Source: Mesorhizobium sp.
Lineage (GTDB): Bacteria; Pseudomonadota; Alphaproteobacteria; Rhizobiales; Rhizobiaceae
Reading direction: 5' to 3'
DNA: 64,000 nt
Assembly: GCF_004962245.1 (NCBI RefSeq)
Contig: NZ_SUHQ01000001.1
Location: forward strand, 254,549-318,548
How positions within the stretch are numbered: the stretch's first letter is position 1; each line of letters starts with the position of its first letter. Of the stretch, positions 53,254 through 62,726 are shown in pieces. The position numbers and the translations under genes are program-made. The notes beneath the pieces were generated by a model. It did not search any database and was not told the DNA's origin. It saw only the letters and a list, made by a program, of their open reading frames with translations.

Positions 53254-54687
53254 CTACCAGCCTCCGGCGACCAGAAACACCGCACCGATGAACACGACGA
53301 TCTGACTGCGCCAGTCGCGGATGATAAAGACGACCGGATCGTCATGCATCTCGTCGCGGCGGGCGAGTATCCAGACGCGCATGGTCAGGTAAAGCACGAT
53401 CGGGGCCAGCGGCCAGACCAGCCAGGGGTGCGGATAGAGTTCGCGCACCGCGACGCTATCCATATACAGCGCCAGCACCAATGCCGAGGAAAAGGCCGAG
53501 GCCATGCCCGCCTGGGCGACGATCTCCTGGTCTTCGGTGCGGTAGCCGCGGCCGGCGATACGCTCGCCCGCCGGGATGGCGGTCGTGCGCAACTCGACAA
53601 AACGCTTCACCAGCGCCAGCGACAGGAAAAAGAAGATCGAAAAGGCCAGCAGCCAGAACGAAACGTCAACGCCGGTCGCCGCGGCGCCAGCCAGAACGCG
53701 GATCGTGTAGAGACCGGCCAGCGTCAGCACGTCGATCAGGAGCATGCGCTTGAACGACAGCGAATAGGCGGTGGTGATGATCATGTAGCCGAAGAGCACG
53801 CCGAGGAATTCGATCGGCAGCAGAAGCCCTGCGCCAACGCCCGTTGCAAGCAGCACCACCATCGAACCCAGGCCAAACGGGATCGACAGGGCGCCGCTGG
53901 CGAATGGCCGGTTGCGCTTGGTCAGGTGTTTGCGGTCGAGCGCGAGGTCGAAGAAATCGTTTAGGATGTAGATGGCCGAAGCCACCGCGCTGAACGAGAC
54001 GAATGCCAGCAGGCATTTCCAGATCATGTCGGCGTTGAAGTATTCGTGCGACAGCACCATCGGCACCGCGATGAGCGAGTTCTTCAGCCATTGATGAACG
54101 CGCAGCATCTTGACGATGGTTCTGAATGTCGGCTTCGGCGCCGGCATCATTTCGGCACTGTGCGCGGCCTGCCAGCGCGCGGCAGCACGGTCGGGCGCGA
54201 CGACGATTGCCGTGCGTGCGGCGTCGAATACCCTAAGGTCGTGCCGGCTGTTTCCGGCATAGTCGAAGCCGCCATCGCCATAGGCGGCGACAAGCGACGC
54301 GCGCTTTCTACCTGAGGTCATGTTGTGGGGGCCATCGGTCGCCAGGACGCGATCGAATATCCCGAGATGCGCGGCGATCGCCTCGGCGAATTTGCGCGGC
54401 GTGCCGGTCGCCAGCACGATCTGGCGGCCCTCGCCATGTTCGGTGCGAAGGCGCTGAAGCAGCACTTCGCGGTAAGGCAGCGATGCGGGATCGATGTCGA
54501 TGCGTTGAGCGACGGCCTGCTTCAACTGCGCCGGCCCGCCCGCGAGCCAGAACGGCACAAGGAAAATATAAAGCGGATTCTTCTTGAGAAGGATGAACAG
54601 CCCTTCCCACAACAGGTCCGTCGCGATCAGCGTGCCGTCGAGATCGACCGCAAGCGGGATTGCGTTCCTGTCCGACCGCGCGTCCAT
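53254..54687 (-). CDS. UbiA prenyltransferase fused to an N-terminal HAD phosphatase
   Basis: A 477-residue fusion. Residues 10-180 are a HAD domain with nucleophile DLDGTL (15-20), VLATGTP near 93 and GNSRHD near 147. Residues 190-477 are a UbiA-type membrane domain with NDFFDLALD at 243-251 and KRMLLIDVLTLAG. The closest role I know is decaprenyl-phosphate phosphoribosyltransferase (Rv3806c type); the attached phosphatase could then remove the 5-phosphate, which in mycobacteria needs a separate enzyme. NoeC of Azorhizobium is a related UbiA protein used for arabinosylation. It is the first gene of the operon. Confidence 0.85.
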   Translation of the reverse strand: MDARSDRNAIPLAVDLDGTLIATDLLWEGLFILLKKNPLYIFLVPFWLAGGPAQLKQAVAQRIDIDPASLPYREVLLQRLRTEHGEGRQIVLATGTPRKFAEAIAAHLGIFDRVLATDGPHNMTSGRKRASLVAAYGDGGFDYAGNSRHDLRVFDAARTAIVVAPDRAAARWQAAHSAEMMPAPKPTFRTIVKMLRVHQWLKNSLIAVPMVLSHEYFNADMIWKCLLAFVSFSAVASAIYILNDFFDLALDRKHLTKRNRPFASGALSIPFGLGSMVVLLATGVGAGLLLPIEFLGVLFGYMIITTAYSLSFKRMLLIDVLTLAGLYTIRVLAGAAATGVDVSFWLLAFSIFFFLSLALVKRFVELRTTAIPAGERIAGRGYRTEDQEIVAQAGMASAFSSALVLALYMDSVAVRELYPHPWLVWPLAPIVLYLTMRVWILARRDEMHDDPVVFIIRDWRSQIVVFIGAVFLVAGGW

Positions 54688-54843
54688 TTTCTTTGCCCTG
54701 CTTAAACCCGCCGCGCCGTGCTTCGGCGTCTTCGGCCCGATATAGCGAGGAACAGCGCAGCGAACGTTAAAACGCCCAGCCTGGCCTGGTCAGCGTGACG
54801 GTATTTCCTCCCTCATCGTTAAGTTTCGATGACCCGAAACGAT

Positions 54844-54868
54844 AAAAGGCCGGGCATTTACCCGGCCT
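54844..54868 (-). terminator. Rho-independent terminator for the small secreted protein
   Basis: AGGCCGGG (54847-54854) pairs with CCCGGCCT (54861-54868). The A run at 54844-54847 is a T run on the minus strand. It lies 34 bases past the stop of the gene at 54903. Confidence 0.8.
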
Positions 54869-54902
54869 CGAAAAACAACGCGTCAACGTTGCTTGATGAG
54901 GG

Positions 54903-55166
54903 TTACTTGATACGGGCGACGCCACCCGAGATTTCGATCGTCTCCGAACCGGTCAACGCCTCGAGGTCGCCGTTCGGCAAGGTAACGAAACACCCGTTCG
55001 GGCAGAATTCCGCGGTTTCGCCGGCGGCCAGCGCCAGCTCCGTCTTGCCACCGCCTTCGGTCACAACCAGCGTGCGGGTCTCGGCGTCTTTGTTGACCGC
55101 GCTGGCGGCGAAGGCCGAACCGCCCACGGCAAGAAGAGCGATGGCGGCGACGAGAGACTTCCACAT
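54903..55166 (-). CDS. Small secreted hypothetical protein
   Basis: An 87-residue protein with a signal peptide MWKSLVAAIALLAVGGSAFA cleaved after residue 20. The mature part TRTLVVTEGGGKTELALAAG followed by ETAEFCPNGCFVTLPNGD has two cysteines that could form a disulfide. It is probably periplasmic. The family is common in rhizobia but has no known function. The longer open frame to 55274 is not supported. Confidence 0.72.
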   Translation of the reverse strand: MWKSLVAAIALLAVGGSAFAASAVNKDAETRTLVVTEGGGKTELALAAGETAEFCPNGCFVTLPNGDLEALTGSETIEISGGVARIK

Positions 55167-55481
55167 TTGCAATATCGGTGTTTCCACCGCCTCTGTTGCA
55201 TTTCGCAAGGCATTCTCGCCCTTTGCATGTGAGCTTATATGAGATGCAAGCTGAACGGCAACTGAATGCCGCATTCATGCCGCAATTGGTTTCGGCTTTG
55301 GAGCCGACTCCAGGGTATGTTGAGATTCAGGTCAGGCCGAGCCGGAGTCGAAGACGGGCGCGAAGCTGCCAGACTGAGTGGGTTCCGAGAACCGGAACGG
55401 AGCGTACTTTTGGGTACGTGAATACCGGAAGCGCAGGAAACGGCCGTTTGTAAGCCGGCATCACCTGAGTATCAATACACC
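55167..55481. other. Intergenic region containing a structured element
   Basis: These 315 bases separate the small secreted protein from the MscS gene, both on the minus strand. The first 150 bases hold only promoter-type sequence. The rest is the folded element at 55325-55470. Confidence 0.5.
55325..55470. repeat. Structured intergenic element or non-coding RNA candidate
   Basis: The ends ATTCAGGT (55325-55332) and ACCTGAGT (55463-55470) are complementary with one G-U pair. Inside are GGTTC/GAACC (55381-55393), CGTAC/GTACG near 55403-55418 and CGGC/GCCG near 55441-55458. The compact nested folding without a convincing ORF suggests either a dispersed rhizobial palindromic (RIME-like) element or a structured RNA. 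Confidence 0.5.
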
Positions 55482-57971
55482 CTAATCGGGATCCGGCTTG
55501 CGGGTCTTTCGCCCGGATTTAGCCAGGCGTTTCGTCTCGGCCGCAGCTTCAGCGGCCGCGCGCTCCTGCTCGGCGAATTCAGCTTCGATCTTGTCGTCAT
55601 CGATCGGCCACGCCTCATGCTTCTTGGTCTCGACGACGGCGCGCGGCGCCGATGGAATTTCGATATGCTGGTCGGCGAACAGATCGAGGACGGCAAACCG
55701 GATGTCGTTCTGCACGATGTTGCCGTTCATCACGTCGGCCAGGAACACACGGATTTCGAATTCCAGAGCGGCAGGCCCGAAATTGCTGAACAGCACGAAG
55801 GGTTCCGGATTTTTCAGCACCAGCGGATGGCCGCGCGCGATCTCCAAAAGGACAGCATGGGCCTGCTTGACGTCGCTGCCATAAGCGACGCCGACCTTGA
55901 TATCGATGCGACCGAGCTTGTTGCGGTGCGTCCAGTTGCCAACGGCATTGTTGATCAGGTTTGAATTGGGCAGGATCACCGACTGCCGCTGGAACGTCTC
56001 GATCTCGGTGGCGCGCACACTGATCTTCTTGACCGTGCCGCTGATATCACCAGCGACGATCCAGTCGCCGACCTTGAACGGCCGCTCGGCCAAAAGGATC
56101 AGACCGGAGACGAAGTTGGAGACGACATTCTGCAGACCAAAGCCGATACCGAGGGACAGAGCGCCAGCGACAAGCGCCAGGTTGGAGAGGTCGATGCCCG
56201 CCGCCGATATGCCGACGAGTGCTGCGAGCGCGACGCCGGCATAGCCGACCGCCAGCCGAATCGAGTTGCGCACGCCGGTATCGACCTTGCCACGCGCCAT
56301 CACCGAGCCGTCGAGCCAGCCCTGGAACCAGCGCGTCAGGAAGTAGCCGATGATGAAGACAACGATGCCGGTCAGGATGCCGGTCACCGAGATCGTCACC
56401 GAGCCGATGGTGAGGCCCGTAGCCAGCTTGTAGCCCCAGGCCTGGATGTCACCGGGCTGAAAGCCCCACGTCAACAGGATCAGCGGCAGGAACACCAGCA
56501 CGATCATCAGGTTGATGGCGACGCTGACGACCAGGCCGAGCTGGTCGAGCGCGGACTCCTCGTAACTGGAATGGGCCGATAGCCAGCGCCCGATCGACGT
56601 GTTGGCGAAACCGCCTTCCTCGCCGATCGCCCGCGCCGACAGGAAGCCGATATAGGCGGTGACCAGAATGGTGCCGGTGACCACGACCTGCAGAGAGACA
56701 AAGATGGCAAGACCGATATAACCGAGCAGCGCCGCGGCGATGGTGGAGAGGCCGAGCGCGACGGCGGTGTAGCGCAGCCATGCCGGCCACGGACGCCAGG
56801 TCCCGTCGGCGGCTTTGAACGGTTTTAGCAGCCCCATCAGGATCAGGATGACGCCGACGATGATGGTGGCGACAAAACTTCTGGCGATGGTCAGCGATAG
56901 CGGCGAGCCCATCTTGTCATTGACGACCGACAGGAAATTGTTGATGCCGATGACGACCGCCATGGCGGTCGTCAGCCGCACCAGCCAGCGCGCTGGCCCG
57001 GTTTCAACCGGTATCAGGCGCCAGTTCGGCAGTCGCGGCTCCAGCGCCGCATTGGTCAGCCGGTTGACGCAGAACACCACCGCCAGAACCCCGACCAGCG
57101 CATTCAGGAAAACGCCAATATCGCCGCGCAACACATTGTAATAATTGAAAAAGAAAACGGTCGAGACCAGGAAAACGCCCACCGCCAGCGTCGGCAGCAA
57201 TGTCGACCAGAACGCCACCGACAGCCGGCTGAGATAGGAGGGATCTTCGACGGAAGGGTCTGCTTCGAACACGCGCCCGAACAGGCGCCGCCCACCGATG
57301 AAAAGCACGGCCGCGAGTGAAAGTGCCGTCAACGTCGCGGCCAGAACGGCCTGGAACTTGAACTTGAAGGCGAAGGTCAGCCATGAGGACACCGCCTTGT
57401 AGAAGCCCGTAAATTCATCGTTGGCATCGGAAATGACCTCAGGACTTAGTGCATCGGACAGCACGTAGCGCTTGGTGAGCAGGTTGCGAAACAGCTCGCT
57501 GCGCATATTGGCGATCTTGTCGATGAGGCCGCTGATACGGATCGACAGGTTTTGCGCCGCGGCGATGACCGCATTGATCTCGGCCTTTTCGGACGCCAGC
57601 GCCTGGCGTTCGCTGGTCACGATGTCGGGCTCGGGCGGCTGGCCCTCAGCCGGCGGCGCCCCGAGCTGCTCGAGCCTAGCGTTGATCTCTGCGAGGCGCG
57701 GGCGGAAGGTAAGCGCGCTGTTCAACGCACCTCGCGACATTTCCTCGAGTTGCAGGCGGATATCGACGAGGCTGGCGTCTTCTTCGCCGTCCTCTTGGAT
57801 TTTCTTTTCGAAATTGTCGGTCCTTGTCGTCAGGTCCTGCAGGATTTTCTGCTGATCGGCGACCAGCTCGGAGGGAGCCTGGCCAAGCTCCTGCGCCACC
57901 GCGTCCAGCGACTGCGGCGCAGAGACGACAAGCGCAAGGATCAGGACTAGGCGGAGCAGTCGGAAAGGCAT
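55482..57971 (-). CDS. Large MscS-type mechanosensitive channel
   Basis: An 829-residue inner-membrane channel of the MscK/YbiO group. A signal peptide (MPFRLLRLVLILALVVSAP) leads into a periplasmic coiled-coil region of about 180 residues, then about ten membrane helices. The pore helix and adjoining beta domain read GALSLGIGFGLQNVVSNFVSG then AERPFKVGDWI, as in MscS. The C terminus is charged (EQERAAAEAAAETKRLAKSGRK). The ATG at 57971 starts at the signal peptide; the frame opens at a TTG at 57998. It would release solutes such as betaine under osmotic down-shock. Confidence 0.85.
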   Translation of the reverse strand: MPFRLLRLVLILALVVSAPQSLDAVAQELGQAPSELVADQQKILQDLTTRTDNFEKKIQEDGEEDASLVDIRLQLEEMSRGALNSALTFRPRLAEINARLEQLGAPPAEGQPPEPDIVTSERQALASEKAEINAVIAAAQNLSIRISGLIDKIANMRSELFRNLLTKRYVLSDALSPEVISDANDEFTGFYKAVSSWLTFAFKFKFQAVLAATLTALSLAAVLFIGGRRLFGRVFEADPSVEDPSYLSRLSVAFWSTLLPTLAVGVFLVSTVFFFNYYNVLRGDIGVFLNALVGVLAVVFCVNRLTNAALEPRLPNWRLIPVETGPARWLVRLTTAMAVVIGINNFLSVVNDKMGSPLSLTIARSFVATIIVGVILILMGLLKPFKAADGTWRPWPAWLRYTAVALGLSTIAAALLGYIGLAIFVSLQVVVTGTILVTAYIGFLSARAIGEEGGFANTSIGRWLSAHSSYEESALDQLGLVVSVAINLMIVLVFLPLILLTWGFQPGDIQAWGYKLATGLTIGSVTISVTGILTGIVVFIIGYFLTRWFQGWLDGSVMARGKVDTGVRNSIRLAVGYAGVALAALVGISAAGIDLSNLALVAGALSLGIGFGLQNVVSNFVSGLILLAERPFKVGDWIVAGDISGTVKKISVRATEIETFQRQSVILPNSNLINNAVGNWTHRNKLGRIDIKVGVAYGSDVKQAHAVLLEIARGHPLVLKNPEPFVLFSNFGPAALEFEIRVFLADVMNGNIVQNDIRFAVLDLFADQHIEIPSAPRAVVETKKHEAWPIDDDKIEAEFAEQERAAAEAAAETKRLAKSGRKTRKPDPD

Positions 57972-58169
57972 GATTGTCAGGCGACTCACGGACGGCAAGG
58001 TGTTCTAAAGCCCGTCCTTGATAAAGACGCTCATACCACGGAGCAAGCCGTCCCGTTCCGCCGCTCCATTTCGGAGTCGGCCAGTCGAAAAGCGATGGCG
58101 CAATATTGGCTTTGCGGCGGAGGCCTGCTCTATAGTGTGCCGCATCGCCCGCAACGGATGACAAAAAGA

Positions 58170-59429
58170 ATGGCGGAATATTCGGCCTTTTCGCTTCTCA
58201 AAAATGCACTGACCGGTAACAAGGACTGGAAGCCGGCCTGGCGCAAGCCGGACCCGAAGGCGTCCTATGACGTGATCGTCATCGGCGGTGGCGGCCATGG
58301 CCTGTCAACGGCCTATTATCTCGCCAAGGAGCACGGCATCACCAATGTCGCGGTGCTGGAGAAGGGTTGGCTTGGATCCGGCAATGTCGGCCGCAACACG
58401 ACGGCTGTCCGCTCCAACTACCTGCTGCCTGCCAACACGTGCTTCTACGAACATTCGATGAAGCTGTGGGAGAACCTTTCGCACGACCTCAACTACAACG
58501 TCATGTTCTCGCAGCGCGGCTGCCTGAACCTGGCGCACACGCCTGCCCAGCTCGACGATCTTGCGCGGCGCGGCAACGCCATGCGCCATCTCGGCGTCGA
58601 CGCCGAACTGATGACCACTTCTGAGATCGCACGTCTGGTACCGGCTCTGGACGTCTCGGGCACGGCGCGCTTCCCGATCGTCGGCGGGCTCATGCAACCG
58701 CGCGCCGGCACTGCCCGTCACGATGCCGTCGCCTGGGGCTACGCGCGCGGCGCCGACCGTCGCGGCGTCGACATCATCGAGAATTGCGAGGTCACCGGCT
58801 TCCTGCGCGATGGCGACCGTGTCACCGGCGTGTCGACCTCGCGCGGCGAGATCCGCGCCAAGAAGGTGGCGGTCGCGGTGGCCGGCAGCACCGGACGCGT
58901 CATGCAGCTCGCCGGCATCGAGACGATGCCGATCGAGAGCCATGTGCTGCAGGCCTTCGTGACGGAATCGCTGAAGCCGTTCGTCGATACCATCCTCACC
59001 TTCGGCATGGGCCATTTCTATATATCGCAGTCGGACAAGGGCGGCCTCGTCTATGGCGGCGACCTCGACGGCTACAACAGCTACGCCCAGCGCGGCAGTT
59101 TGCCTATTGTCGACGAGGTGATGAGCGAGATGCTGGCGCTGTTTCCAGGTCTCGCCCGCGTCCGCATGCTGCGCTCATGGGGCGGCGTCTGCGACATGTC
59201 GATGGACGGTTCGCCGATCATCACCACCGGCCCGCTGCCGGGCATGTATCTCAACTGCGGCTGGTGCTACGGCGGCTTCAAGGCGACGCCGGCCTCCGGC
59301 TGGTGCTTTGCCTGGACCATCGCCAAGGACGAGCCGCACGACTTCAACGCGCCCTTCACGCTCGATCGCTTCCATCGCGGCCTGGTGATCGACGACAAGG
59401 GCCAGGGCGCGACGCCGCGGCTGCATTAG
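58170..59429 (+). CDS. soxB: Sarcosine oxidase subunit beta
   Basis: A 419-residue FAD/FMN-binding subunit of heterotetrameric sarcosine oxidase, which converts sarcosine to glycine with formation of methylene-THF and hydrogen peroxide. GGGGHGLSTAYYLA at residues 39-52 is the Rossmann motif, and His184 in TARHDAVAWG lies where FMN is covalently bound in the Corynebacterium enzyme. The N terminus YSAFSLLKNALTGNKDWKPAW is the family signature, which supports the ATG at 58170 over 58158 and 58095. It is the first gene of soxBDAG. Confidence 0.93.
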   Translation: MAEYSAFSLLKNALTGNKDWKPAWRKPDPKASYDVIVIGGGGHGLSTAYYLAKEHGITNVAVLEKGWLGSGNVGRNTTAVRSNYLLPANTCFYEHSMKLWENLSHDLNYNVMFSQRGCLNLAHTPAQLDDLARRGNAMRHLGVDAELMTTSEIARLVPALDVSGTARFPIVGGLMQPRAGTARHDAVAWGYARGADRRGVDIIENCEVTGFLRDGDRVTGVSTSRGEIRAKKVAVAVAGSTGRVMQLAGIETMPIESHVLQAFVTESLKPFVDTILTFGMGHFYISQSDKGGLVYGGDLDGYNSYAQRGSLPIVDEVMSEMLALFPGLARVRMLRSWGGVCDMSMDGSPIITTGPLPGMYLNCGWCYGGFKATPASGWCFAWTIAKDEPHDFNAPFTLDRFHRGLVIDDKGQGATPRLH

Positions 59430-59439
59430 AGAAAATGAA

Positions 59440-59736
59440 ATGCTGATCACCTGCCCCTATTGCGGCCCGCGCGACGTCATCGAGTTCACCTATCAGGGCG
59501 ACGGCAACCGCCAGCGCCCTCAACCCGCCTCGCAGGACCTCGACGCCTGGAACGCCTATGTCTACGACAGGCTGAACCCGGCTGGCGACCACAACGAGAT
59601 CTGGCAGCATTCCGGCGGTTGTCGCGCCCATCTCAAGGTCGTGCGCAACACGCTGACACACGAGATCTCCAGCGTCGCCTTCGCGCGCGGCGACCACAAA
59701 GCCGCTATGCGCCACAAGGCGGAGGGCAAGTCGTGA
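59440..59736 (+). CDS. soxD: Sarcosine oxidase subunit delta
   Basis: A 98-residue zinc-binding subunit. CPYCGPRD at residues 5-12 and the distal His/Cys in WQHSGGCRAHLKVVRNT are the zinc ligands. It starts 10 bases after soxB and overlaps the soxA start. It has no activity alone and stabilises the heterotetramer. Confidence 0.93.
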   Translation: MLITCPYCGPRDVIEFTYQGDGNRQRPQPASQDLDAWNAYVYDRLNPAGDHNEIWQHSGGCRAHLKVVRNTLTHEISSVAFARGDHKAAMRHKAEGKS

Positions 59737-62726
59737 GCCCGCGCCGCATCGATACCGGCGGCCGGATCGACCGGCTGCGAACCATCCGGTTCACCTTCGA
59801 CGGCGCGCCCTACACCGGCCATGCCGGCGACACGCTTGCTTCGGCGCTTCTGGCCAACGGCGTCACCCTGTTCGGACGCTCGTTCAAATATCACCGCCCG
59901 CGCGGCGTGCTGACATCAGGCGTCGAGGAGCCGAACGCACTGGTGACGGTGCTGCGGGGCGAGGTTCGCGAGCCCAACATCGCCGCGACCATGGTCGAGA
60001 TCTATGACGGGTTGACCGCTGTCAGCCAGAACCGCTTTCCATCGCTATCCTGGGATGTCAGCGCCCTCAACCAGCTCGGCGGCAACCTTCTGTCCGCAGG
60101 CTTCTACTACAAGACCTTCATGGGACCCGCCATCGGCCCGCTGAAGGGCACGCGTTTCTGGATGTTCTGCGAGCATTTCATCCGCCGCGCCGCCGGTCTG
60201 GGCCGTGCCGGGATCGCTGCCGACACGGCGCGCTATGAGCGCATGAACGCTTTCTGCGATGTGCTGGTGGTCGGCTCCGGCCCGGCCGGGCTGATGGCCG
60301 CCAAAGCCGCCGCCGATCAGGGCGCCCGTGTCATCCTCAGCGAGCTCGAACCGCATTTTGGCGGCTCGGCCAACTGGTCCGGCGAGACGATCGACGGCAT
60401 GCCGGCCGCCGACTGGGCAGCGCGAACCGCCAGCCAGCTCGAAGGCCGTGACAATGTCCGCCTACTGCCGCGCACCACGGTCTGGGGCTATTACGACGGC
60501 AACACGCTCGCCGCGGTTGAGAGGGTGACAGATCACAAGGAGAGGCCCGGCAAGGGCGAACCGCGCCATCGCTACTGGGCAATCCGCGCCAAATCGGTCG
60601 TGCTGGCCACCGGCTCCTTCGAGCGGCCGCTGGTGTTTCCGGGCAACGATCGGCCGGGGGTGATGCTGGCGCATGCAGCCGAGCGCTATGCCAATGAGTA
60701 TGGCGTGCTGCCAGGCAACAGGATCGCGCTCTTCACCAACAATGACAGCGCCTATCGGGCAGCGCTTGCGCTGAAGAGGGCCGGTGCGGCGATCGTCGCC
60801 ATCGTCGACGTGCGGCCGGAGCTTTCGAGCGAGATGCGCAAGCTCGCCGATGAAGCAGAGGCCAAGAGCCTTTCCGGTCACGCCGTGGTCGCCACCGAAG
60901 GCGGCAAGGCGCTGTCCGGCATCAAGGTGCAGCGCTTTGACATGGCCAATGGCGCCCTTGCCGGCGACGCGCGCAGCATTCAAGCCGACTGCCTGCTGAT
61001 GTCGGGAGGCTGGTCGCCGACCATCCATCTGGCCAGCCAGGCCGGCGCCAAGGCGGAGTGGAACGCTGCAAGGCAAGCCTTCCTGCCGCCGAAGCCAACA
61101 CAGCAATGGATTGGCGCCGGCGCCTTCACCGGCAGCTTTTCCACCGCCGGGGCAATCGCCGAAGGCCGCGCCGCCGGTCTTGCCGCGGCGGGCGGAACGG
61201 GCACGCCGGCGGCCTTGCCCGTTGTCGAAGCAGCACCCGGCGATCCCGATCCGGCGCCGGTGTTCGAGATCAGGGCCAATGGAAAGAGCTTCGTCGATTT
61301 CCAGCACGACGTGACGGCGGAGGATGTTCGGCTGGCGCATCGCGAAGGCTTCGTCTCGGTCGAGCACCTGAAGCGCTACACCACGCTCGGCATGGCGACC
61401 GACCAGGGCAAGAGCTCCAACATACCCGGCCTCGCCATCATGGCCGAAGCTTTGGGCAAACCGATCCCGGAGGTCGGCACGACACGCTTTCGCCCGCCTT
61501 TTTCGGCGGTGTCGATCGGTTCGCTGGCCGCGGAGCGTTTCGGCGACCTGAAGCCAGAGCGGCTGACGCCGATGCATGACTGGCATGTCGCCAACGGCGC
61601 GACCATGTATTCGGCCGGCCTCTGGTATCGCCCGATGATCTACGGGCTTTCAGGCGAGACAATCGAGCAGGCCTATGTGCGCGAAGCCAAAGCAACCCGA
61701 GAGAGCGCAGGCATCGTCGATGTCTCGACGCTGGGCAAGATCGCCGTACAGGGTCCGGACGCAGCGGAATTCCTCGACCGGGTCTACACCAACATGTTCT
61801 CGACGCTGGCCGTCGGCAAGGCCCGCTACGGGCTGATGCTGCGCGAGGACGGTCTCGCCTTCGACGACGGCACGACGTGGCGGCTCGGCGAACAGGACTT
61901 TTTGATGACCACCACCACCGCCAATGCCGGCAAGGTGATGCAGCATCTGGAATATTTCCTCGACGTCATTTGGCCGGAGCTGAAGGTCCATGTCACCTCG
62001 GTGACCGACGAATGGGCGGGAGCGGCGATCGGCGGGCCGAAGGCCAGGGCAATTCTTGCCGCCTGCGTCACCGGCACTGCCGTCGACAACGCCACTCTGC
62101 CCTTCATGGGCATCGTGCGCGGCAAGATATCAGGCGTGCCGGTGATGATCTGCCGGCTTTCCTTCTCCGGAGAAATGGCCTTCGAGGTTTACTCCGGCGC
62201 CGGGTACGGCACCCATGTCTGGGAAGCGTTGATCGAAGCCGGCAAGCCGTTCGGACTGGTGACTTACGGGCTTGAGGCGCTGGGCACGATGCGCATCGAG
62301 AAGGGCCACGTCACCGGCGCCGAGATCGATGGCCGCACCACGGCACGCGACCTTCATCTCGACTGGATGCTGTCCAAGAAAAAGCCCTTCATCGGTTCGG
62401 CGATGATGGATCGCGAGGGTCTGATCGCGCCCGACCGCCTGGAACTCGTCGGCTTGATTTCGCTGGACAACCAGCCGCTCAACGGTGGCGCTCACATCGT
62501 CGAGACACTTGACGAAGCCAACCCGCACGATTCCATCGGCCACATCACTGCTTGCTGCTATTCACCGGCGCTCGGCAAGTATATCGCGCTCGCTTTGGTC
62601 AAGGACGGCAAGGCACGGCGTGGTAGGCGCGCCCATATCTCCGATCCGTTGCGCGGCCGGTTCGGCCCGGTCGAGATCGTCTCCAATCACTTCTTTGATC
62701 CGGACGGGAGCCGCATGCATGGTTGA
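59733..62726 (+). CDS. soxA: Sarcosine oxidase subunit alpha
   Basis: A 997-residue subunit with an N-terminal [2Fe-2S]-ferredoxin-like fold (FTFDGAPYTGHAGDTLASAL), a NAD-binding Rossmann domain (VLVVGSGPAGLMAAKAAADQ near 180) and a C-terminal GcvT-like domain that uses THF. The GTG start overlaps the soxD stop in GTGA and has GGAGG 8 bases upstream; the longer frame to 59460 is a shadow. Length and order match other rhizobial SoxA. Confidence 0.93.
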   Translation: MSPRRIDTGGRIDRLRTIRFTFDGAPYTGHAGDTLASALLANGVTLFGRSFKYHRPRGVLTSGVEEPNALVTVLRGEVREPNIAATMVEIYDGLTAVSQNRFPSLSWDVSALNQLGGNLLSAGFYYKTFMGPAIGPLKGTRFWMFCEHFIRRAAGLGRAGIAADTARYERMNAFCDVLVVGSGPAGLMAAKAAADQGARVILSELEPHFGGSANWSGETIDGMPAADWAARTASQLEGRDNVRLLPRTTVWGYYDGNTLAAVERVTDHKERPGKGEPRHRYWAIRAKSVVLATGSFERPLVFPGNDRPGVMLAHAAERYANEYGVLPGNRIALFTNNDSAYRAALALKRAGAAIVAIVDVRPELSSEMRKLADEAEAKSLSGHAVVATEGGKALSGIKVQRFDMANGALAGDARSIQADCLLMSGGWSPTIHLASQAGAKAEWNAARQAFLPPKPTQQWIGAGAFTGSFSTAGAIAEGRAAGLAAAGGTGTPAALPVVEAAPGDPDPAPVFEIRANGKSFVDFQHDVTAEDVRLAHREGFVSVEHLKRYTTLGMATDQGKSSNIPGLAIMAEALGKPIPEVGTTRFRPPFSAVSIGSLAAERFGDLKPERLTPMHDWHVANGATMYSAGLWYRPMIYGLSGETIEQAYVREAKATRESAGIVDVSTLGKIAVQGPDAAEFLDRVYTNMFSTLAVGKARYGLMLREDGLAFDDGTTWRLGEQDFLMTTTTANAGKVMQHLEYFLDVIWPELKVHVTSVTDEWAGAAIGGPKARAILAACVTGTAVDNATLPFMGIVRGKISGVPVMICRLSFSGEMAFEVYSGAGYGTHVWEALIEAGKPFGLVTYGLEALGTMRIEKGHVTGAEIDGRTTARDLHLDWMLSKKKPFIGSAMMDREGLIAPDRLELVGLISLDNQPLNGGAHIVETLDEANPHDSIGHITACCYSPALGKYIALALVKDGKARRGRRAHISDPLRGRFGPVEIVSNHFFDPDGSRMHG

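Noticed and set aside
59460-59732. N-terminal extension of soxA
   Set aside because: It overlaps soxD in another frame, while the GTG at 59733 has GGAGG upstream and fits the family start.
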